Assembly: GCA_027924645.1 (NCBI GenBank)
Contig: BSBN01001484.1
Coordinates: forward strand, 186,001-250,000
Length of the DNA: 64,000 nucleotides
From: Cunninghamia lanceolata
Lineage: Eukaryota > Streptophyta > Pinopsida > Cupressales > Cupressaceae
Direction: 5' to 3'
Part shown: one piece after another, positions 55,905-64,000 of the stretch
How positions within the stretch are numbered: the stretch's first letter is position 1
Layout of the letters: every line of letters begins with the position of its first letter
Notes under the pieces: model-generated
What the model was told of the DNA's origin: nothing
The model's input: the letters and a program-made list of their open reading frames with translations, nothing else
Databases searched by the model: none
Position numbers and translations under genes: made by a program

Positions 55905-58900
55905 CTACCACCAATGAAACACAACATAATCAATAGGCCACTTATAATCTTGAATTTGGAGCAAGTTGTCCTGGTGATCCTTCCACCTTTTGTCCAGCAA
56001 TGCTTTAACATCAATTACAAACTTTGTATATCCATCATCCAAAGCAATTACTTTGTATAGAATGATGTTGAAGCTGAGAATATTGATATCTTCATCCTTT
56101 TTCAAAAATTCCATGACCTTAGAAATTGTATGACCAAATTCATCCTTCCATGCATCAAAATCCTTGATCTTTTCATCCTCTATTAGGATTGATGGAATGA
56201 GCTGGTGTTTGAAGGTGGCAAAAGAATCAATCGTTGCCTACATTTTTTGATTCTCACCATTCACATATTGATACTCATCCAATATTATCTTGATCATTTT
56301 CTCTGTTGGCTTTAGAGCTGTAGGATCATCTTGATTCCATTGTAGAACTTTACATAGAGTGATCAGTGTGTGATGTGTTGACTGCCATCTTTGATACAAG
56401 GGATCTAAAACAGAAAAATCTACTTTCAATTGTTCCATGGCCTGAGACAAGGAAGAATAGCATTCATGCACATCTCTCAACTTGTCAACAACCATTTTCA
56501 CTCTATATTCCAAAATTTTCTCAAACATGTCAAGAATTTTCAATTTTGCCTCATTCCTTGTTTTCTTGTTTTGGCTTTTCAATTCCTCAATTTCTTTTTC
56601 CAACTTCAATTTCAAAACATTGAATTGTTTAGCAGTCACTATGGTATCACCGGTCTCTTGTGGCATAGGTGTTTAAAATGGCACAATGGCTTGAATCTGA
56701 GAAGAACTCTCACCCTTCAGTTGTTCTTTCAGCTTTACATTTTCAAGATACAATCTATTTACCTCATCATTCATCTCCATCTGAGTTCTCTCATAATCAA
56801 ACAATCTTTGGTCTAGATTTTTAACAGCATGTTGTCTAAAACATTGCAGAATGCACAGTGAGGGTAGCTGCTTCAGTTACTGATGTGTCTTGGAATGTCT
56901 TGACCACAACTATTCCCCTTATTTCTTGGACCACATCAAGTATCTTGGTTTGCTAGTGTTCTTTTGTGTTGCCCATATTGCCAAAGTCTCTATTTTTGGA
57001 TTGAAACCACAACCACTGACACCTTCCTCATAGTCAAATTCAGAAACTAGCATGGGGTCATCTTGATTCCTAACTTGGTCTAACAAAAACATTTTCTTCA
57101 ACTCAAGCCCAGGAATGATCAACATGTTGCTCCTTAATACCATTTGTCTAGCCTCATCAGGGCTAACACTTATTTCATCTATTTTCATATTCTTGAAAGT
57201 TTGTAAAACAATTTGCTCATGTTGAGATTCATCAGCACCCATTTTATTTATTTCCACTTGTTCTTGAAATTCTTTCATCTTCATCTTAATCCAAAAATCT
57301 TTGAATTTAGGAGAATTAATGAAATCATCATCCTCCATAAATCTCATAGAAGCCACAATTCTTTCATCTTCTTCTAATTCAGGCCCCCTTTGTGCTTGTT
57401 TGACCATTTTGGTCTCTAGTTTGTTTGCTTTTGTTTCTTGGCCAACAAGTGGCCGATCTGTTTCTCCTTCATCTCCTATATCTCTCAGGATTCTAGCCAC
57501 TTCATTAGTGTCACCCCCTCCTTCACTCAATTCATATGGAACTAGTGGAGAAACATCCTCAATCCTTTGCCTTTTGGTAGGTGGTGAATCAAGGACATGA
57601 GCTAGATCCTATACTAACATTGCATCTGGTGCAGGCTCTTTAATCACAACTCTTGGTGGTCTTTTGACATTGAGCTTGGTAGACTTTGAAGGCTACATCT
57701 TAGACTTGCTATTTATTCTTTCAAAATTGTCAATTATCAAATCTATTCTTCTCAAAGGGTCCCTCTCTTCAACAAAGAATCTAGGAAAATTAGGATTTTG
57801 TTTTCTCCTATCATCCTCAATCCTTTTCAAAATCTCCCATTTTCTTTTCCTATTATACACTTCTTGAAAGGTGACAAGATTTTTTATCACATCCTCATCA
57901 AAATTGATTTGATGGTGTATTCCCATTCTTGTGAGGATGGTTTGTCTTACAAAGTTCATGTGACCCTCTGGATCACAAACCCTCTCTACACCTAATTTCA
58001 AAGAATATTCAGCCTTCAAATAGGCTTACAAATCCTCTAAAGTATCAGAACCAATGGACCACTCACCAAACACTGTGGAATCAAGAAGAAATGTGCCTTT
58101 CTTTTATTTCTTCATTACATCCTTCTCCATCCACATCATTTGCCACATGAATTCAAGGAATGCAATTATGTTTGGCACAAATTTGGGAAACAGATGGGGT
58201 GGCTGAGTACACCCATACACCCTGATTATAGTATGAACTGGCAAGAAAAACCAATCAGCATAGTTATGCTTATGACCCTGTTCTGGCCTATGGGCAAGAG
58301 GCCTCAACATTTCCCTAATCTCTTTTGTCAATTTGGGAGAAAAGCTACCAAGAGAATTCATTATTCTAAATGAGAATTCATCATGAAACACAACATAGTC
58401 ACAATTCTTACAATAGCTATCCCATTTGTAATGCCAGCACTATGTTAGCAATCTTTGTCCCTTTTCATCAATCATGCTCAGATCTATTCTACTGGTCCAC
58501 TTCCTTCTATTTTGATACAAAATCAAATGACATAACAAAGAGTAGTATTTGAAATCTATGGGTTTTTTGTTTTCTCTTATTTGCAAAAATCCATCATGTA
58601 GTTTCTTTTCAATGAATTCTACAAAATCATATTCAACATTAGCTTCTGGATTTTGAATTCTCATGGCCATCATCATTAGGCCGACAGGCATTCTACCTTG
58701 GGCATCAATACCCAACACCTGACACAGAAAAATATGTTCTTTTGAAATAAACAACAAAATCTTCAACAGAGAAAGGTTCAATTGCAGTGGATGGGATTTC
58801 AATTCTTCTATTATTTGCCCTTTTCCTCATGTGCATGGGCACCTCATCCCTTCTGTGTGTTTTTCTCAAACTATTGTACTCCTGCTCACTCTTCTGCAGA

Positions 58901-59330
58901 TCTACTTGTGTGAGGGCTTGCTTGCTCAACATGAAGCAGTCTATGATTGTATTCCTGTCTACAACCACTAATGGTGACCCATTTGGTAATCTGTCTGTTT
59001 TGGTGGCTGAGTGATAGTGTTGTGCCAATGTTCTAATCAAATCCACATCAACAAATACATTTGGCACCACAAGCTTTGCCAAATCCAAATTCCATGGGTT
59101 TCCAACTGGTCCCTGTCCATCTTTCTTTTCACAAAAATACCAAAAAAGGTTCCATCCAGAGATAGGGATTGTAGCATCTCGACATCCTTCCGCAACATCC
59201 TTGAACAATTTCTTAGACCCCTTGTCAATTGAATTTGGCAAGATGTCCAACAAGGATTGTTGAAGTTATCATTTCTTGGGAGCAGGGGGTCAGTGCTCTT
59301 GTTCATAGACTCATATTTTTTAGGTGCCAT
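55905..59330 (-). pseudogene. U-ORF near-complete copy (copy D), unknown protein of about 1,100 codons
   Basis: Starts MAPKKYESMNKSTDPLLPRN at 59330, shifts frame near 59260, then continues DVAEGCRDATIPISGWNLFW, LAKLVVPNVFVDVDLIRTLA, QKSEQEYNSLRKTHRR (59253-58705), YYSLLCHLILYQ (to 58440), LGSFSPKLTKEIREMLRP and TIIRVYGCTQPPHLFP (58391-58104), VERVCDPEGHMNFVR (58019-57693), an acidic middle with EVARILRDIGDEG and CGFNPKIETLAIW (57530-56919), a coiled-coil-like KLKLEKEIEELKSQNKKTRN (56666-56238), and DAWKDEFGHTISKVMEFLKK to VVFHWW (55905). It matches copy B along its length. Breaks are few for this window. No known domain, signal peptide or membrane helix. The Lys/Glu-rich helices suggest a structural or binding protein, which is only inference. 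Confidence 0.8.
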
Positions 59331-59699
59331 ATTTTAGTGCCTCTACGAACTAGGGTTTTGATATTTTACTTGCTTTACCAGACTAGTTGAAAACATAGCA
59401 CAAACCAAACACCAATTTTTTTGCAAAGAGTGATGGGGCAGACTTAGCCAGTTGGAAAATGCCTGAGGAGAGCACACAAATCTTGAATTCGCCTTCTGCA
59501 ATCAACACTAAATTCACTAGAATGAAGAAATACAAAGAAATCCCAAGTTTTATCATGTCATGAAGCTGGTCATTTCGCCATTAACTCTAGTTCATGCCAT
59601 GAAATCAACAAATCTCAGCATTTAATTCTTTTCAAACATAGACCGTTGATTTGATTCAATCCAATTACTGGGTGAGTATTTCAAGATTTGCACTCCTTT
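59331..59699. other. Region upstream of copy D U-ORF
   Basis: Presumed 5' flank of the U-ORF inside the LTR. No gene seen. Confidence 0.4.
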
Positions 59700-60360
59700 C
59701 CTCAAAAACTAGAATCCCGCAGGCATCAATGATAACCATTGCGGGGCAGCACTGAAGTCATTTTGACATTTAATTCCTTACCGTATAACCGCAAGACCAA
59801 CTTAGGGCAATAGCGAGACCGCAGGACCTCTTGGACAGTTACGTTCATCTTCACCACTTACCGCCACCCCGCAAGCCTTGTTGCACACCACCGCGGGATG
59901 GCGGGATACATGTTATCCCTTATGTCTTTTACCGCGCCACCGCCAAGCTTTGGCCTGACCATCGCAAGGCCGTGGGAGCCTTTGGTCTCCCATTTGTTGT
60001 TTACCACATCATTGCCAGTCGAAGTTATCAACATCGCGGGGCCGCAGTATGTAGAATTACTAGTCACTTGAACTCCTTATATTGTAACACAACATGCTCA
60101 ACTTGAAACTATCGCAGGCGTGCGGTGAACACTTTATCCTGACTCCTTCCTACCACATTGCCACCAGTCATCTCCTTACTTGCCGTAGGGGCACGGTAAC
60201 ATATTATGTGCCACTTGAGTTTATATCACAACACTGCAACTGAATTTTCTGCATGCTGTGGGGAAGTGATAACTATGTATTCACATCCTCTAATTCCCGC
60301 ACACCTGCCAAGGTTGTTTGCATGTACTGTGGGGCTGTGGTAAGAGACAAAAACACGTCA
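59700..60360. repeat. CpG-rich motif tract upstream of U-ORF copy D
   Basis: About 14 motifs of the type CCGC, CGCGGG, GCGGGGC or TGTGGGG recur every 30-80 bases (for example 59716, 59738, 59785, 59816, 59891, 59932, 60029, 60110, 60180, 60327). Several pair as near-complementary halves (ATCGCGGGGCCGCAG). CpG density is far above the surrounding AT-rich DNA. Confidence 0.7.
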
Positions 60361-60820
60361 ATGGTCAAAAATATAAATTTATTTCACATAGACCTGATAT
60401 GAGATGCTCATAAATGACTCTTGGAACAATTCTAAAAGGAATATGAATCCCTAATTATGGATTTATGGAAGGAAAATGTATGAAACAAAGTGGGACCATG
60501 TGAAATTTTGAATGGTTCTAACACACCTCATGATGACCTAGACTATTTTTTTCCTTCATCCTGCTTGTGTTATGTTTTTATGAGTTCTTTTCTTGTGAAT
60601 ATATCCCTAAGGAAAATTTCTCTGATACCTGTAATTGTAAACATCTTCTTGGTTTTTGACTGCAAATTGTTTTTAATCTATAAACTGAATTCTATTTTAA
60701 GTTTTCATTTGTAGTTATCAGCAGATTGGAAAGTCAACAGTTATCAACTTATGAACTCAATAAAGTTTTACTGATTCAAGTTGTTGATTTATACATTATT
60801 GTTTATTTAGACTTCAGGAA
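60361..60820. other. Spacer before second CACTA gene
   Basis: AT-rich, no supported frame. It should contain the junction between the copy D LTR and CACTA sequence. Confidence 0.4.
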
Positions 60821-62517
60821 ATGAAGAGAAGGGTTGTAAGGCGCAAATTAGATGTTATTGATGATCATAATGCTGAAACTTTACTGACAAATTATGAGCG
60901 CCTTCATAGAGAAAGAGTGGCCAAGAATAATGAATACTTATTGAGTCTTGGTTTGACAAATAGACAAGTTGTAAATCCACTAAGTAGTATATTATTTGTT
61001 TAATAGTGTTTAATGAAATTTTATAGGCAAGAGCTTTATGTATATAAGACATAATATGATATTATTTTTTGTTTTATAGGCAACAAAAAGAGTGCAAAGA
61101 AAATGTGGAGAAAAAACAAAAGGAAAGAAAAGATACAGTGTCACCATCTCATAGAAGCCACCACTTTTGTGATTCAACAAATGTAGTTGGTGAAACCAAT
61201 AGTTGCAATGATGATCATGTGCAGCCTGATATAGCATATAATGTTGATGTGCAGCCTGATATAGCACATGGTGATGTGCAACCTAATATAGCACATGGTG
61301 GTCATGTGCAGCCTGATATAGCACATGGTGGTGTGCAACGTTGTGATGATGAACAAAGTCTAAGAGAGATTATTGAAAAACATCAAAGAATTAAAGGAAC
61401 AACAGGTCTGCAGATGATTTATTCAAGATTAAAGGATATGTTTGAAGTGAAATCTGTGGAGACTGGTACTCATGATATACCTACTGATGCCACACCTGAT
61501 GTAGCAAAGAAGCATGAAGTTCCAGTTAATGAAAGTCATGAAGAGAGACCACTTGCATCTGCTGTGCCTCAAAATGTACCTATTGCATCTAGAACTTTTG
61601 ATGGAACTAGTGGATTAGCTGGAAATACTGGTACTGGTTTAATAGAAGATGTGGATGCTTTTGTCAAAAGACAAAGATTGAGTCAAGATTTGTACAAATC
61701 TATAGAGAGGAATGCAAAAGTAAGAAAATTAGAAGGCAAGAAGCCATTCTTGCTTGAGGTATTGAGAGATGGTGAGCCCATTGGGCCAAATGCTGCAAAG
61801 TGGGCCTCCGAGTTAGGTGTAAGATGTAGGGTCCATTTGGATATTTGCAAATCAAATTTTGCAAAGCAAAATCCATGATCTTTGGAAAATGTTATACAAA
61901 AAATGGAAAATTCTTTTGAGACTACTGGTGGACAAATCTCTAGAAAATATTACAAGCAAAATATGAGAATTTTGATGAACAATTTTAGATACAATTGTAG
62001 AAAAATAATCATGGAGGGAAAAGAGAGGTTAGACTCTGGCACTCTATGTCCCAAATAGTAGGAGGCATTGAAAGAAAACTTATGCATTTCGAAGAATATT
62101 TGGCAAAGAGTAATAGAGACAAGAGAGCAAGAGATAATGTGAGGGCTGGATATACATTTGGCCGAGGCGGGTTGCAGGCCAAAATGAACAAATTTGGAGT
62201 AAGTGTATGGCTTTTTGGTTCAATTTACATTGTGTTATTTATTTCAATTTTTTATTAAACTAACTATATGTTGAAATTGACATTGTATTTTAGGTGGAAA
62301 ACAGTAATAGAGAAGCAAGTGCAGAAGATATTATCAATTATATGGCAGCACTAGATCCTAGTAAATCTAAGAGTAGGATGAAGTGGAAATCTAGTTCATC
62401 AACAAAGATTTCACAGCCATATGTTACATGCCCAGTAGGATCAGCCTCTCCAGATCATGTCAACTCAAATGAAGGGTACCAACATGTACTGAATTGCATA
62501 TACAGTCTTAGTTAGCA
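60821..62517 (+). pseudogene. CACTA second gene, Transposase_24-like (Ptta/En/Spm)
   Basis: A multi-exon pattern. Exon 1 (60821 to about 60990) encodes MKRRVVRRKLDVIDDHNAET and YERLHRERVAKNNEYLLSLG. Exon 2 starts after a TTTTGTTTTATAG acceptor at 61080 and stays open to 61875: a basic helix (KECKENVEKKQKERKD), a ten-residue repeat array, then LLEVLRDGEPIGPNAAKWAS and a Cys/His end. After a stop, 62050-62200 reads ERKLMHFEEYLAKSNRDKRA and AGYTFGRGGLQAKMNKFG, resembling the S.KNK.NR......GR.S block of plant transposase family PF03004. A GTAAGT intron (62200-62293) leads to AEDIINYMAALDPSKSKSRM. In En/Spm the second product is a DNA-binding accessory protein. Exon phases do not join cleanly by eye. 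Confidence 0.72.
61216..61336 (+). repeat. In-frame minisatellite encoding VQPDIAHG units
   Basis: Five copies of a 24-33-base unit, GTGCAGCCTGATATAGCA plus a variable spacer, keep frame and encode (H/D)VQPDIA(H/Y) units. The third copy has CAACCTAATATA (VQPNIA). Intact frame despite length changes suggests expansion while the gene was coding. Confidence 0.9.
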
Positions 62518-62659
62518 AGTTTCGCAGTTGGCTTCCTTCGTTAACCCTATAGTTTCTGCATGGAATGAGCATAAATCCACGGATTCAAATGAGGTAAGAG
62601 GCTCTATTGATCTCATTTCTTCTTGTTTGGCAATTCTATATACAAATGCCTCTTAATAT

Positions 62660-63400
62660 GTAGATTATTGAAATTCGAGCGTAGGAGAATCCAACCTAGT
62701 TTCTTTATTGTTGGAGTGATCCAGAAAATGTTCTTTTGGAAAAATTTATAGCTCGCATTCTTTACTTGACTATTGAATGCTTTGTATATTTTTTTGCATG
62801 ATGGTTAAACCACATGCAGAGCAATTTTATCAAAGCAGCGGGAAAGGAAAAACGCCTTCGTGTAGTCAACAGAGATGCTGAGATATATAGTGATCATGAT
62901 GAATTGGACAAGAATGTGTAGCACAGTCATCATAGTTATGTTGAAGTTGAGGTAATATAATAGTTGTCAGTTATCTGTCCCAATGTTTTTCCATTCTTCA
63001 CGCTTAAAATGTTCTTTTGGACAAAACATTATAGCTTTTGCATTTTTTAAGTTGTAAGTTAATCTGTCCCAATGTTTTTTCATTAATTCTTCATGCTTAA
63101 AATGTTCTTTTGGACAAAAAATTATAGTTTTTGCATTCTTTACTTGACTTATATTATTTTTTGCATGATGATTAAACCACATGTAGAGCAATTATATGAA
63201 AGCAGAACAAAAAGAAAAAGGCCCTGTCAATAGAGCTCTCTACAAAATTGTACAACTTCATGTCAATGTTGGTAGTGATAATTATGATGATGAACTCGAT
63301 GAGCATGCACATGATACTCATAGTAGTAGTCATGTTGAACTCGAGGTGAGTGCTATGAAACCACATGCAAGTAAGTACTATTCAAGTAAGTAATGGTTGT
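62660..63400 (+). repeat. Duplicated exon-intron units in second CACTA gene
   Basis: An intron-like segment (AATGTTCTTTTGGA...TTTTTTGCATGATGGTTAAACCACATGCAG, then AGCAATT) occurs at 62728-62825 and again at 63098-63192, with a partial copy at 63007-63050. Each full copy precedes an exon-like piece ending in a Val-Glu-rich coding stretch (HSHHSYVEVE at about 62955; SSSHVELEVS at about 63350). Each exon has Asp-rich repeats (DDELDEHAHD). This is tandem exon duplication by unequal exchange. Confidence 0.72.
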
Positions 63401-63884
63401 TTTATTATGTAAATAAGGTTAATCCTTACCTATTTGATAGAAGTTGGTTAGAATAGTAGTGAAGTATAATTAGCTAGTATACATAGATTATGGAAATAAG
63501 GGAGAACATATAACTTACATATGGAAGCTTAGAGCTTAGTTGCAATAGAGTGCATACATAGATTTTGACTATGCATTAGTGCATTGTGTTCAGGGATGTC
63601 ATGGTCCTCAGTTGGGGGGACTTCATTGCCAATCCATGTCTCTTTCTGGAGTACTCGTACAGTCTAGCACTATTGTAGTCTTGCACTCCATTTGTTTGTA
63701 CCTCACAATGGGTTAGTTTTTTTCATAGTAAAAAGTTGCTTCTTTATTATTCAACAAAATTTAAAAAAGCACATACAAAAATTGATTTGTTCCAAGACAT
63801 AAGACATTACATACAGCTATCAAAAACAATATAATGTGTGTTTTATATCTCAATATAATGTGTTTTTTGTTTTGTTTTTGTAGA
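63401..63884 (+). other. Intron-like region of second CACTA gene
   Basis: No coding similarity. It ends with a TTTTTGTTTTGTTTTTGTAG acceptor at 63884. Confidence 0.5.
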
Positions 63885-64000
63885 CATTTAATATTAATAA
63901 ACTCCAAGAAGGGGATAAAGTTGTGGTGTTGGATCCATTTGATGGTGATGCTGTGGACATTGGGTGGATTCACTCACTATCTATCGTAGATGGAGTCAAA
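63885..64000 (+). pseudogene. Further exon of second CACTA gene, cut by window edge
   Basis: After the splice acceptor the frame reads FNINKLQEGDKVVVLDPFDG and VDIGWIHSLSIVDGVK, open to the edge. The pattern of V(V/I)L followed by a spacer and (V/I)A.G.I.S.D resembles a C-terminal motif seen in plant CACTA second proteins, so I assign it to the same gene with modest confidence. Confidence 0.5.

Larger units (their letters stand above)
55014..60780 (-). mobile_element. Probable solo LTR carrying U-ORF (copy D)
   Basis: Between the two CACTA genes lies a minus-strand U-ORF (59330-55905) followed at 55509-55502 by a TATA box in the same GCTTGTTGCT context as in the T LTRs. TGTTGGTACA on the plus strand at 55014 could be the LTR end (T LTRs end CCAACA, complement TGTTGG). 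I found no primer site, gag or pol, so a solo LTR is the simplest reading. The right boundary near 60780 is only bracketed by the start of the next CACTA exon. Confidence 0.5.
48570..64000 (+). mobile_element. CACTA (En/Spm) DNA transposon, left end and interior
   Basis: It begins CACTAGTAGAATTTTGGC at 48570, right where chromovirus sequence ends. A subterminal motif array, a TNP2-type transposase with DUF4218 and DUF4216, and a Transposase_24-like second gene follow, the standard content of plant CACTA elements. It also holds a captured host gene fragment and a nested retroelement piece (about 55014-60780). Its right terminal inverted repeat is beyond 64000, so its length exceeds 15.4 kb including the insertion. 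The transposase has stops and a frameshift, so it is not autonomous as it stands. Confidence 0.92.

Overview
The window looks like intergenic DNA from a seed plant with a very large, old, repeat-laden genome; a conifer or other gymnosperm is my best guess from the nesting and decay, not from any species-specific marker. I see no intact host gene, tRNA or rRNA. Almost everything recognisable is transposable element, most of it Ty3/gypsy LTR retrotransposon, inserted into one another and broken by stops and frameshifts.

Layout. (1) 1-8595: a minus-strand Tat-like gypsy element (called E1) running off the left edge; LTR, gag, protease and G-patch-like region are visible. (2) 8596-36512: a large plus-strand Tat-like element (T), into whose left LTR E1 has inserted. 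T has the 3' part of its 5' LTR, a primer-binding-site-like sequence, gag, protease, an RNase H-like domain, RT, RNase H and integrase, then a 3' LTR ending at 36512. It is split by a gag-protease element (N1, 12694-20673) with two LTRs and a perfect TAGAT target duplication, and by an unclassified 5.3-kb insertion (about 28236-33543) that itself holds a tRNA-derived SINE with a 16-base target duplication. (3) 36513-42755: a possible gypsy LTR with an initiator-Met-type primer site, a roughly 694-base tandem duplication, and a 1968-base copia-like 3' LTR. (4) 43142-48569: a minus-strand chromovirus, gag to chromodomain. (5) 48570 to the right edge: a CACTA (En/Spm) DNA transposon inserted next to the chromovirus gag start. 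It carries TNP2 transposase (Transposase_21, DUF4218, DUF4216), a Transposase_24-like second gene, and an antisense captured piece of a host CTR9/VIP6 (Paf1 complex) gene. A second copy of the unknown LTR protein described next lies inside it.

The most interesting signal is a protein I do not recognise (called U-ORF), about 1,100 codons long, found as the right end of T's 5' LTR (8597-8988), split across T's 3' LTR (about 26741-28235 plus 33547-35243), and as a diverged near-complete copy on the minus strand (59330-55905). In T the last 130 codons lie inside both LTRs, upstream of the LTR TATA box, so the coding sequence appears to sit in the U3 part of an unusually long LTR. This is the best candidate here for an undescribed system.

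Comparisons between copies and with family motifs show repeated C-to-T/G-to-A decay, including catalytic Asp-to-Asn and Glu-to-Lys changes, as expected from deamination of methylated cytosines in silenced DNA.
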